A stretch of 64,000 nt of DNA from Hydrocarboniphaga effusa AP103. GTDB taxonomy: Bacteria > Pseudomonadota > Gammaproteobacteria > Nevskiales > Nevskiaceae. Of this stretch, positions 1 through 8,309 are shown one piece after another; the stretch's first letter is position 1, and each line of letters starts with the position of its first letter. The notes under the pieces were generated by a model. That model did no database searches, was not told the origin of the DNA, and saw only the letters and a program-made list of their open reading frames with translations. The stretch covers positions 682,001 to 746,000 of the forward strand of contig NZ_AKGD01000001.1 in assembly GCF_000271305.1 (NCBI RefSeq), read 5' to 3'. The position numbers and the translations under genes were made by a program.

Positions 1-1396
1 GATCGGGGTCGTCCCAATGCCGCTTGCCTTTGTTGGCGATCGGCATGTGTCCGATCTGGCGCAATGCACCCGCGTCGGCTACGCCACTCGAAAATCCCAT
101 CATCGGATCACGGCCTTGCGAGCCCCTCACAACGCCGTTGGGTCCGAACACGCTGCGCCTGGAACCGGTGGCGGTCTCGAGGGAGTAGAGTTCTTCGTAG
201 GGCAGCAATTCGTACTCGCCGGCCGCTGCGTGCTGTGCCTGCGCTTCCGGAACGACGCGCCGGACCGCGTGCGAACCGCTCGCCAGCAACAAGGTCGCCG
301 CCGATTCAGGGGCCATCGTCGGCGCGATGAACTGAGGCTCCACATCTGCACCGGAGCGCCGCGCATCGAGCGCCTGCACGGGATACCAGCGATGATCGCG
401 CCCCGATCCATGCGCGCTGTCGTACACCAGCGGCCGCAGCGAGGGATCGAACGTCACCCGCCAGACGAAGCCATCCACGGGACCGGTCCTGGTCTCGTCG
501 GGCGCGGCGAACCAGACGTAGTAGGAAACCTGGATGAGAGTCTGACCGCCGAACCGCGTATAGCCCAAGTGGTAGTAAACGGCGGGCAGCGACGTATCCG
601 CTTCGAGCACAGCGCCGCCATACCGCAGGCGCGAGGGAACGTCATGACCGTCCGTGCCTTCGATCCGAAGACGCGGAGCATGGGCATAGGCCAGCGCACG
701 CCATCCCGATCCGATCAAACCCGGAAAACCGAGTACGTTGACTTCGACCGCATCCGAAGCGGCCGTTTCCAGGAAGTCTTCGGTCGGCCGGGCAGTCCAG
801 ATCCGCGACGTCGCAGCGGTCTGGGCAGGAAGAGGCGCGCGATAAGCCTCGACCCAGGCGTCGCGTTCCGCCCTCAGGCGCGGCGTTCTTGCCGCCGCCG
901 TCAAGGCATGCAGCCCGAGGATGCGTGCGACCGTCGAGTAGTCGTCGTCCGGTTGCACCACGCGCATCAGCCGTTCCCAGTTCCTGTCGTTCTTGAGTTC
1001 GACGTCGGCAAGGACACGGCCGCAATCGGCGAGGCGATCGCGCAGCACGGCGCGGTCGTAGTCGTTGAGGTTCAAGTTGTAGAGCTCGTATTCGCGAAGC
1101 TCGCGATCGAGTTCGCGCATGCGCCGCTGCCATTCCCAGATTGCGTCGCGGTCGGCGAGTTCGCCGCGCAACGACGCCAGCATTCGATCGGTACGCAAAT
1201 ACGGAAAGCCCGGGGGGCGGAAATACTCGGCATTACCCACGCCGGCTCCGGCGATGCGAGCGTCGGCCGCCGCGAACTCCTGGCGACAACTGTCATAGCC
1301 CTTGTAGAAGCCGGTGAAAGGAGACTTCTCAGGCGCCTGTGCGCAGCCAAGCAAGGTGAGCGAGAGCAAGACAACGACCCAACACAGTCGATCCAT
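1..1396 (-). CDS. Predicted lipoprotein of unknown function (3' end beyond the window)
   Basis: The minus strand is open from an ATG at 1396 to the left edge, giving 465 residues with no stop. A strong Shine-Dalgarno (GAGGAGG) sits about 8 nt upstream. The N-terminus is a lipoprotein signal: a hydrophobic stretch ending in the lipobox LLGC, with Cys at about residue 18, so the protein should be lipid-anchored in the envelope. A middle Arg/Glu/Asp-rich segment (about residues 60-130) looks helical, and a later part contains a beta-rich stretch with a QVSYYVWF motif. No catalytic motif is clear and I do not recognise the family. The long open frame on the opposite strand is a high-GC shadow: only this strand has a signal peptide and a ribosome site. 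Confidence 0.8.
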   Translation of the reverse strand, partial: MDRLCWVVVLLSLTLLGCAQAPEKSPFTGFYKGYDSCRQEFAAADARIAGAGVGNAEYFRPPGFPYLRTDRMLASLRGELADRDAIWEWQRRMRELDRELREYELYNLNLNDYDRAVLRDRLADCGRVLADVELKNDRNWERLMRVVQPDDDYSTVARILGLHALTAAARTPRLRAERDAWVEAYRAPLPAQTAATSRIWTARPTEDFLETAASDAVEVNVLGFPGLIGSGWRALAYAHAPRLRIEGTDGHDVPSRLRYGGAVLEADTSLPAVYYHLGYTRFGGQTLIQVSYYVWFAAPDETRTGPVDGFVWRVTFDPSLRPLVYDSAHGSGRDHRWYPVQALDARRSGADVEPQFIAPTMAPESAATLLLASGSHAVRRVVPEAQAQHAAAGEYELLPYEELYSLETATGSRRSVFGPNGVVRGSQGRDPMMGFSSGVADAGALRQIGHMPIANKGKRHWDDPD

Positions 1397-1511
1397 CGAT
1401 CCCGCCTCCTCGTCTCGATCGCCAGGGCACCACGAAGTGCCCGAGATGCGAAGCTTTTTCGTTAGCCGGTCGCCGCGCCGATCTGGCCCCAGGCACTACA
1501 GATTTAACAAA

Positions 1512-1537
1512 GCGGCGTCACCCACGGTTGACGCCGC
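1512..1537 (-). terminator. Intrinsic terminator after the AraC gene
   Basis: The arms GCGGCGTCA and TGACGCCGC form a perfect 9-bp stem around an 8-nt loop. Read on the minus strand, the hairpin is followed by the T-rich stretch TTTGTTAAAT. It lies about 75 bp past the stop of the AraC gene at 1611 and so separates it from the lipoprotein gene. Confidence 0.7.
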
Positions 1538-1610
1538 GTGCAAATAAGCAGCCATCGGGATTGCGATGCGCCTGGCCCGCGCTTCGCTCGTCGTTCGGCG
1601 CCGCTGGCCC

Positions 1611-2648
1611 TTAGGAAATGCGCGGCTCGGCATTGACGCCATCGATCGGCGCGGAGCGGCCGGCCGATGCTCGAAACTCCGTCGGCGTGGTGCCGAAGCG
1701 CTGCTTGAACAAGCGGCTGAACGTCGCGCAATCGGAGAAGCCGAAATCGAATGCGATGTCGGTGATCTTGCGCGTGGAGCAGTCCGTGACCAGCAGCTCT
1801 TCGGCAGCCTTGTCCAGTCTCACGTCGCGAATCAATTCGGCGGGCGTGATCTGGTGCTTCTTGAACAGCAGGTACAAGGCGCGCCTGGACATGAACAGCG
1901 ACGCCGCGATGTCGTCCGCGTTCAAGTCCGGGTTGGAGATCTGCTCGCCGATGCTTTGCCTGGCGCGTTCGAAACGGTCGTTCGGACGGCGCTTGGGCGC
2001 CTGATCGCGCTGGAACTGCGCCAGTGTCGCAGTGAGCCGCCAGCGGATCGATTCAACCACGAGGTCGTGCTGGGCATCGGAGATCACGCCGGCATCCTGC
2101 GAGCCCGCGAACAGCGTTTCCAATGCGGCGCGTACCGTAAACCGGTCGCGCAGGCGTTTAGCACACACGACGCGGCTCAGTTTTGGCCAATCCGGAATCC
2201 AGTCGTGGGGAGCCGTGAACACGGCGAACGTCGCACCGGCGGATGGCCGGATGCCGCAGTACCGCGAGGCGTCGCAGAATGTCAGGGCGTGCCGGCCGAC
2301 GGAGCATTCCTGGTTGTCCTGGACGACCACGATCGGCCCTTCGATCGGCCAGACCACGCAAACGAAACCGGATCCCGGCGAGGAGGCGAACATCTGCCGC
2401 GGCTTGGTGATATCGCCCGGCTCGATCTTGACGATCGAAAGCGAACATTCCGCCAGCCGAAACTCACGGGGCTGCGAACCAGAATCGGTTTCGGGCACTT
2501 CGGCATATTCGAGCCAGGGAAACCCCGCCCGGACCAAGCCTTTGGTGACCGTCAAACGCGAGAATCCGCGCTGCGACGGGTCGCCCCAGAGATTGCTCTG
2601 GGATCGACCCGAACCGCCGTCGTAAGCCGACGCCATGCTCCGGTTCAT
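1611..2648 (-). CDS. AraC-family transcriptional regulator
   Basis: A 345-residue DNA-binding regulator. The C-terminal 100 residues carry two helix-turn-helix units of the AraC/XylS type: ADDIAASLFMSRRALYLLFK, then KITDIAFDFGFSDCATFSRLFKQRFG, the signature of the second helix pair. The N-terminal 200 residues resemble the AraC_binding_2 cupin-like sensor domain (WPIEGPIVV region). The ATG at 2648 is preceded by AGGAG at 8-nt spacing. No metabolic gene is adjacent in the same direction, so the effector and targets cannot be inferred. A terminator follows at 1512-1537. Confidence 0.9.
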   Translation of the reverse strand: MNRSMASAYDGGSGRSQSNLWGDPSQRGFSRLTVTKGLVRAGFPWLEYAEVPETDSGSQPREFRLAECSLSIVKIEPGDITKPRQMFASSPGSGFVCVVWPIEGPIVVVQDNQECSVGRHALTFCDASRYCGIRPSAGATFAVFTAPHDWIPDWPKLSRVVCAKRLRDRFTVRAALETLFAGSQDAGVISDAQHDLVVESIRWRLTATLAQFQRDQAPKRRPNDRFERARQSIGEQISNPDLNADDIAASLFMSRRALYLLFKKHQITPAELIRDVRLDKAAEELLVTDCSTRKITDIAFDFGFSDCATFSRLFKQRFGTTPTEFRASAGRSAPIDGVNAEPRIS

Positions 2649-2937
2649 GATGCATGCTCCTCGTATGTTTTATGTTTTCGTCACCGCTTCGCTCTCTGGC
2701 GAAGACCTGATACAGGCCGATAATGACTACGTCGGCATTCTCGATGCCGGATGCAGGGGCTTGGGGCCGTCCAGCATCCGTCTAGCGCTCCATCGCGTTC
2801 TGCGCGCGATTCCCGCCAGGAAATGACGCCTCATCATAATGGGACGCAGCCCAAAAGCACCTTCATTTCAGCTCAGCTTCCACGGCAGGCCAGGAACTGC
2901 CGAGCTTTCGGGACTTGGCGGGACCGCACGCGCGCCG

Positions 2938-3906
2938 TCAGTGGAAGTCCCACGACAAGCTAACCATCGCAGGCCCATCGAACTGGCCCAGTACGGTCGA
3001 ATTGCCGTCGAGCGGCAAGGTCAAACGCAACGGTGCCTGGCGGCGCCCTGACGGCAGCGCCTTCTCCAGCTGGGCCGAAACCCAGCCCATGACTTCGGTG
3101 GGCGGCGACAGCTCCACCTGGCTCTGCTCGATGCCGCGGTTGGTCTTGCGTTGGGAGGTGCCGATCAGCGCCGGCCAATACACGTTCTCGAGGTACATCT
3201 GTCCGGCCCGTGTGTCGTAGGTGATCACGAAGCGATCACAGAGCCTGCGCTTGTCTTCCTCGCTGCCTTGAGTCGTAGCCTGCCGATCCATCTCGAAAGG
3301 CTGCAGGTTCTTGCGTTTGTGATCGAACGCCTGCTGGCCGGCGAAGTGCGCTCGATACTGCAGGTCGATCTGGTTGGGGCAACCCGCATATCCGGTGAAG
3401 TAGAGCCAACGCCCGCCCGGCTTTTCGTAGGACTGCATGAAGCTCTCGAGCTGCTGCCGCGTGTTCGACTGCAGCGCTGCGATAGCGGTGTAGCGTTGGG
3501 GGCTGGAGCTCGGGCAAGCCGTTCCGGGAACGCAGGCCTCACTGCCGATGAGCGTCGCCGAGCTGATTTCCGCCTTGACCTGGGAGGCGTCCGGAAGGCG
3601 TCCGCCGAATTCCCGCTTGAGTTCCAGCAGGCCCTGGTAGGTATAGAAGTCCTGTTTGATGTCCAGCCTGCGCGCGGGATCCGGATCCAGCAGGTTGTCG
3701 GCGTACAGGCGGCCATCCGAGCGCAGCCGCGTCGATATGCGGTAATGCTGCCGAGTCTGAGCCTTGCTCCATTGAAGCTCGTTTCGCCAATCCTGAGTCG
3801 CGTCGACGGTCAGCTCCAGACTCAAGGTGCGCTCCGCAACGCCGCTCCAGGCATCGCTCGACACCAGCAGCATCGCCACGGCGAGAACTCGGTTCGGTTT
3901 GATCAT
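2938..3906 (-). CDS. Secreted hypothetical protein
   Basis: A protein of 322 residues. I chose the ATG at 3906 because AAGGAG lies about 8 nt upstream and the resulting N-terminus (MIKPNRVLAVAMLLVSSDAWS) is a clean Sec signal peptide; an in-frame TTG at 3930 lacks both. The mature part has several cysteines (for example CVPGTACP and YAGCPN) that could form disulfides. It begins 20 bp after the stop of the FGE-like gene at 3927, so the two are probably one operon. I do not recognise the family; by context it may be a substrate or partner of the FGE-like protein. Confidence 0.75.
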   Translation of the reverse strand: MIKPNRVLAVAMLLVSSDAWSGVAERTLSLELTVDATQDWRNELQWSKAQTRQHYRISTRLRSDGRLYADNLLDPDPARRLDIKQDFYTYQGLLELKREFGGRLPDASQVKAEISSATLIGSEACVPGTACPSSSPQRYTAIAALQSNTRQQLESFMQSYEKPGGRWLYFTGYAGCPNQIDLQYRAHFAGQQAFDHKRKNLQPFEMDRQATTQGSEEDKRRLCDRFVITYDTRAGQMYLENVYWPALIGTSQRKTNRGIEQSQVELSPPTEVMGWVSAQLEKALPSGRRQAPLRLTLPLDGNSTVLGQFDGPAMVSLSWDFH

Positions 3907-3926
3907 TTGCCGGCTCCTTCGCGCCC

Positions 3927-4847
3927 TCAAGGGCTCAGATCGCGTGCAACCCTGAACCCGAGCCCGTCGCCGTGCCCATTGGCCGGATCACCATCGCGAT
4001 TCGTAATGCGCAGCGAACTCGCCGGGTTGCCCCAGCCCCCGCCGCGGTTCACCCGTTTCGGGCAGCCGGGCTCGACCCAGGCACTGCCGTCGGTCGGAGC
4101 GTCGGTGTAGTCGCTGTGCCAGCAGTCCTCGACCCATTCCCAGACATTGCCGAGCATGTCGTGCAAGCCCCAGGCGTTGGGCGGAAACTGGCCGACGCGC
4201 CCGGCACCGGCGTTGCCGTCGTCGCATTCGGAGCCCCAGTACCACTGCGGGTTGGCGCGGCGCCCCGAGGCGTCGAATCCGTTTGCATACCGGCAGAGGT
4301 TTTCGCCGTCGCTGCCCCAGGAATACTGGCTCACCGTGCCGGCGCGCGCGGCGTATTCCCATTCGGCTTCGGTCGGCAGCCGATAGCGGTGCCGGGTCCG
4401 CTGAGAGAGCCACCGGATGTAAAGTTGCGCCTGCTCCCAGCTCACGTCAGTCACCGGCAATGCGTCGCTCGCCTCCGACGGGAGGGCGGGACATCCCCCG
4501 GCGCGGATACAGGCCGCCCATTCGGATCGGGTGACCTCGTAGCGGGCGATCGCAAAACCGCGTACCTGCACATCGTGCGGTGGCTTCTCGTAGGCCGAGC
4601 CGGTTCCCAGCGTGTTCCCCATCAGGAAGCCTCCGCCCGGGAGTGCCACCATGACCGGCGCACCGGCGCAGTCAGCGAATGCATCGGGCGCCCCGTCGAT
4701 CTTCGACGGGATCTTGCGAGCTTCACAGGCTTTCTCGGCCACTGCGGTATCGAGCTTGGAGCCTGCCGCCTTCGGATCGGCGGACCACGCGCCGATCGCC
4801 ACCGTCACCAGCGCCAGAAAGGTGAGTCCTCTAGTCAGCCAAGTCAT
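3927..4847 (-). CDS. FGE/SUMF1-like domain protein, secreted
   Basis: A protein of 306 residues from an ATG at 4847, which gives a Sec signal peptide (MTWLTRGLTFLALVTVAIGAWS). The remainder is a formylglycine-generating-enzyme sulfatase-modifying fold, shown by the motifs GGGFLMG, YEVTRSEWAAC, LPTEAEWEYAARAGT, LGNVWEWVEDCW and a final RVNRGGGWGNP...GFRVAR. True FGE needs two cysteines right after the RGGS motif. Here that stretch (RGGGWGNPASSLRITNRDG) has none, so copper-dependent formylglycine formation is not expected. FGE-like domains without these cysteines serve in binding or other enzymology. It pairs with the secreted protein just downstream. Confidence 0.88.
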   Translation of the reverse strand: MTWLTRGLTFLALVTVAIGAWSADPKAAGSKLDTAVAEKACEARKIPSKIDGAPDAFADCAGAPVMVALPGGGFLMGNTLGTGSAYEKPPHDVQVRGFAIARYEVTRSEWAACIRAGGCPALPSEASDALPVTDVSWEQAQLYIRWLSQRTRHRYRLPTEAEWEYAARAGTVSQYSWGSDGENLCRYANGFDASGRRANPQWYWGSECDDGNAGAGRVGQFPPNAWGLHDMLGNVWEWVEDCWHSDYTDAPTDGSAWVEPGCPKRVNRGGGWGNPASSLRITNRDGDPANGHGDGLGFRVARDLSP

Positions 4848-5329
4848 CGAAGCGAGCGCTCCAGATCGTGCCTTTCGGGCAATCGGCCGGCCGTGAGGCG
4901 ATGCCGCCGATCGGCCGACCGAGCTCGCCAACCACTGCGAAATCAAGCCGGAGGGCTCACCGCAGGAGCCCGACGGGCCCCGGCCGCATCCGTGCAAACC
5001 GATTGGCATTCTTTGGACACACTGGTCTCCTCCTGTGGGCCGATGACGTCACGCACCGTGCCTGCGACAGTGCCGACGACTTCCGCTGACGACCTCGTTC
5101 ACATGGCTCAATATAACTACTATTATTTATGATACATTTTTTGTGTAACATTTGATTAATAGTATCATAGCGCCCATCCGGCGCAACCGAGCCGGCCAGC
5201 GAACCCTGCTTCGGGAGTGTCCACCCAGAAGCCATCGGCGAGCCCGCCTCGATGGTTGGATGTTCCTTTTTTTAGGATGCCGACGCTCGCTCCTCGCATC
5301 TGGCTCAGCAGCGCGAACGCTCTGTAGAT
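4848..5329. other. Intergenic region with an AT-rich core, no gene seen
   Basis: This 482-bp stretch holds no convincing coding sequence. Bases 5105-5169 are strikingly AT-rich for this genome and contain the inverted arms TATGATAC (5128-5135) and GTATCATA (5162-5169). On the minus strand this is a plausible promoter or operator for the FGE-like operon. An in-frame upstream start for the FGE-like gene at 5009 exists but would bury its signal peptide. Confidence 0.5.
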
Positions 5330-5911
5330 TCATGCCTTGCCGACATGCCGCTCCACCAGCGCGAGCATTTCCGCGCCATCACGCAGTTCCAGCAGCCGTA
5401 ACCGGGCCGCTGACGGCAGCGGCAGCCACTCCGCGAGCCTCCAGGCCACCCAGGCTGCATCGTCCGGTCGCATCGGCGCCGCCCATACGCGTGGATCGAC
5501 CCGCAGCGAGGCATCTTCGATCAGCCGGACAAGCGCCCTGTAGCGCGCCGGCACTGGCTGTGGATCCGGGGGCGCCGCGAACTGCACGAGCGCACGCGTG
5601 AGTCCGCTCGGCGTCGTGTAACGCTCGCGAATACAGAAGATCCGCTCGCCGTGCGTCACCAGCGAAAACAAGCCCGGCGTCGGCACCTCCCATTGAACGA
5701 TGCGCGCCGTGCAGCCCCAGATCTCGGGTGTCGCCGGGCTGCCCACTTCGCGGCCTTCACGGATCAGGCAGACGCCGAAGACCTCATCGTTGCCTATGCA
5801 GGCCTTGGTCATGTCGACGTAGCGTGTCTCGAAGATGCGAAGCGGCAGCACGCCTTGCGGATAGAGCACCGTATTGAGCGGAAAGATCGGAATTTCGGCA
5901 GTGTCTTTCAC
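5330..5911 (-). CDS. LON substrate-binding-domain protein (stand-alone)
   Basis: A protein of 193 residues consisting almost entirely of the N-terminal substrate-binding domain of Lon protease, with no AAA or protease part. Signature segments are IPIFPLNTVLYPQGVLPLRIFE at the start, RYVDMTKACI, FGVCLIREG and GCTARIVQWE, all in the usual order. I prefer the GTG at 5911 (AGGAG at 5-nt spacing) over the GTG at 5917, whose ribosome site would touch the codon. Stand-alone LON-domain proteins are widespread in proteobacteria and their role is poorly defined; protein quality control is the usual guess. Confidence 0.9.
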   Translation of the reverse strand: MKDTAEIPIFPLNTVLYPQGVLPLRIFETRYVDMTKACIGNDEVFGVCLIREGREVGSPATPEIWGCTARIVQWEVPTPGLFSLVTHGERIFCIRERYTTPSGLTRALVQFAAPPDPQPVPARYRALVRLIEDASLRVDPRVWAAPMRPDDAAWVAWRLAEWLPLPSAARLRLLELRDGAEMLALVERHVGKA

Positions 5912-6178
5912 GGGCACTCCTGCAGTTTTCTGGTTCCGCTCGATAGCTGCGATCGTCGCGCAATTCGAATCAGGTCGCGCGGATCAGGAACTCTACGCCA
6001 ACGGCCAAGCCAGTGATTACAGGCCCCCAATGGAGTCGCGCGGCCGAGAGGAACGTTGTGGTTGCCGACGAAAAATTGCGGCCGAGAGCCATCAGCACCG
6101 CACGCCTCGATACGACCGGATCGAGGTTCGAGAAGACCTTTCCGGGCGGCCAGGCACTGCGCCCGAACCGTCAGCCTT

Positions 6179-6880
6179 TCACGCTCGCATCCTGAGCGTC
6201 TTCGCGCCGACTTCGAGCTGCTCGAGCCGCGCATCGAGCAGCCCCGGGAAGCGTCCGTACCAGGTCGCGTTGAGCGGCGACGGATGCGGCAGCGGATACA
6301 GCTGCAGCTCGCGCGCCTTGCCCGAAGGCGCGGCGAGCGTGATCGCGATCGAGCTCGTGAAGCGATCCTCGCGCAGCCAGAACGCATCGAGCCGATCGCG
6401 CGTCTCGCGCGATTGCAGCAGGCCGAACCAAAGAAAAGCCTCGCGGCCGAGCGTGACGAGCGCCTCGCCCCGCCATTGCTCGACCAGCAGCTGCGCCATC
6501 GGCGGCTGGAAGCGCTGCTTGATGCGGGTCGACCAGGCCTTGTTGCCGACCGGCTTGTACGGAACCGTATTGGCCCAGAAGAAGTCGCGACCGATCTCGC
6601 GCGAAGCCTCGAAGCTCGGCAGCGCCGCGCCATCGTGCAGGCGCCGGTACAGGGCCTTGCGCACGAGCTGCCCGCCCGCGCCGATGAAGGGCTCGCCGTG
6701 CTGCACCTCGTCGCGGCCCGGATCGCGGCCGAAGAAGCCGACGCGCGCATCGTCGGGCCCGAGGCCGACGACGGGCTCCAGCGGGTCCTTGCCGTACCGC
6801 TCGTAGACCTCGATGTCGATGCCGGCCGTGTCGGCCGCCAGTTCGCGGAAAACCTGCTTCTGCCGCGGGCTCAGGCCCAT
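6179..6880 (-). CDS. Uracil-DNA glycosylase superfamily protein
   Basis: A protein of 233 residues. A motif-A-like stretch GRDPGRDEVQHGEPFIG is followed by GGQLV. Motif B is HPSPLN near residue 205, and a WANTVPYKP segment lies between. This is the arrangement of the UDG fold (families 4/5 and relatives), so base-excision repair is likely. The protein has no cysteine, so it cannot carry the iron-sulfur cluster typical of families 4 and 5. The ATG at 6880 has CAGGAG about 6 nt upstream; longer in-frame starts lack this. It is monocistronic and divergent from the serine hydrolase gene. Confidence 0.8.
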   Translation of the reverse strand: MGLSPRQKQVFRELAADTAGIDIEVYERYGKDPLEPVVGLGPDDARVGFFGRDPGRDEVQHGEPFIGAGGQLVRKALYRRLHDGAALPSFEASREIGRDFFWANTVPYKPVGNKAWSTRIKQRFQPPMAQLLVEQWRGEALVTLGREAFLWFGLLQSRETRDRLDAFWLREDRFTSSIAITLAAPSGKARELQLYPLPHPSPLNATWYGRFPGLLDARLEQLEVGAKTLRMRA

Positions 6881-7105
6881 GCGCGCTCCTGACTGTCTGG
6901 ATGGTAAAAATCCTGTCGAATCATAGGGCAAGCGGCCGAAACCTGAACGAGCCCCGGCAAAGTTCGACATCGGCTTCCGCTCGTCCCGTGAAGCTGGCAT
7001 TCAGCATTCAACACGGGTTAAGGTGCCAGGCAATGGCGCGTGCCCCGGGCCTGTAGAACCCGGAAGCGCGGTTTTCGTACCGCTAGTTTAGGAACCCATC
7101 GCTCC

Positions 7106-8125
7106 GTGATCGCCACTCACTCCAGGAGCCGGACGGCTTTTTTCAGTCGCCGTGCTGCATTTTCGCTCTCGATCGCCGCGACCCTGTTCGCGGCGCCGCT
7201 ACCCGCCGCGAGCCCCGAAGCCAGCGCCCTCGCCCCCGCGAACATCGTCCCCGCGATGATCAAGCCGCCGTCGGCCGAGCTCGATTCGATGCTCATGGAG
7301 CTGTCGCCGAAGGTGGACCAGTCGCTGCAGGCTTCGCTCGAAACCTGCCTGGCCCAGCTCAAGCTCAAGGACGCGGTGCGCAGCGGCCACCTGGCCGTGT
7401 CGCTCGTCGACATCACCAACACCGCCGCCCCGACGATGGCGCAGGTCAACGGCAACCAGATGTTCTATGCCGCGAGCCTGCCGAAGATCGCGATCCTGCT
7501 CGGCGCCTTCGAGAAGGCCGCGGCCGGCAAGCTCAAGATGGACGCGGACACCATCGCCGAGCTGCAGCAGATGATTCGCCACTCGTCGAACATCGCCGCC
7601 TCCGACATGCTGCAGAAGGTCGGCACCGATTACCTCGCCGCGGTGCTGCAGTCGAGCCGCTACCGGCTCTACGACTCCAAGCTCAACGGCGGCCTCTGGG
7701 TCGGCAAGCCCTACGCGAGCGGCATCGCCACCAAGCGCGATCCGCTGCACAACCTCTCGCACGGCGCGACCAGCTTCCAGGTCGCGCGCTTCTACTACAT
7801 GCTCGAAACCGGCCAGCTCGTCTCGCCCGAGGCGAGCAAGCAGATGAAGGCGATCATGGGCGAGCCGGCGATCCACCATAAGTTCGTCGCCGGCCTGCAG
7901 GACCTGTATCCGGGCGCCAAGCTGTTCCGCAAGTCCGGCACCTGGAAGAACTTCCATGCCGACAGCGCGATCGTCGAGCACGACGGCCGTCGCTACATCG
8001 CGGTGGGCCTGTCGGACGACGCGCGCGGCGGCGACTGGCTCAAGTCGCTGATCGTCGGCCTCGACAGCGCGGTCTTCGATACCGCCAAGAAGCGCAACGT
8101 CGCGCTCGCCAGCCCGGCGCTTTAA
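7106..8125 (+). CDS. Class A beta-lactamase-like serine hydrolase, secreted
   Basis: About 339 residues from a GTG at 7106, with AGGA upstream; an in-frame GTG at 7040 is possible. A hydrophobic signal segment (SIAATLFAAPLPAASP) follows a basic N-region. Penicillin-binding fold motifs are present in order: SLPK (the SxxK acylation site, in AASLPKIAILLGAF), SSN in place of SDN (RHSSNIAASDML) and KSG in place of KTG (FRKSGTW). This fits the beta-lactamase-2 family of serine hydrolases, acting in the periplasm. Real beta-lactam hydrolysis is not established by these motifs alone. It is monocistronic, followed by a hairpin. Confidence 0.85.
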   Translation: MIATHSRSRTAFFSRRAAFSLSIAATLFAAPLPAASPEASALAPANIVPAMIKPPSAELDSMLMELSPKVDQSLQASLETCLAQLKLKDAVRSGHLAVSLVDITNTAAPTMAQVNGNQMFYAASLPKIAILLGAFEKAAAGKLKMDADTIAELQQMIRHSSNIAASDMLQKVGTDYLAAVLQSSRYRLYDSKLNGGLWVGKPYASGIATKRDPLHNLSHGATSFQVARFYYMLETGQLVSPEASKQMKAIMGEPAIHHKFVAGLQDLYPGAKLFRKSGTWKNFHADSAIVEHDGRRYIAVGLSDDARGGDWLKSLIVGLDSAVFDTAKKRNVALASPAL

Positions 8126-8158
8126 AGCGCCTCGCGCACGAGTGAACGCGGTTGCATG

Positions 8159-8183
8159 ACGGAAGCCGAAAGCCGGCTTCCGT
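8159..8183 (+). terminator. Hairpin after the serine hydrolase gene
   Basis: The arms ACGGAAGCCG and CGGCTTCCGT form a perfect 10-bp stem around a 5-nt loop. It has no T-run, so it may be a weak or factor-assisted terminator. A perfect 16-bp palindrome (8116-8131) overlaps the stop codon just before it. Confidence 0.5.
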
Positions 8184-8309
8184 CGGCCCGTGACGCCCCA
8201 CCCGCCGAAAGGACAAGAACTCCTGCCCTCCCGCAGGCAAAATGCCGGCCGGGAACCAGCCCTTGCGTAAGTCTCGCCTTACCGATGCAGGGGCTCACGG
8301 GAAGACGAG

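Noticed and set aside
17..1465. Long open frame on the plus strand opposite the lipoprotein
   Set aside because: No signal peptide, ribosome site or domain; the minus strand has all the gene features. It is a high-GC shadow.
7106..8125. True beta-lactamase resistance gene
   Set aside because: The motifs are SLPK, SSN and KSG, not the full class A set with its Glu166 region evident, so only the fold is claimed.
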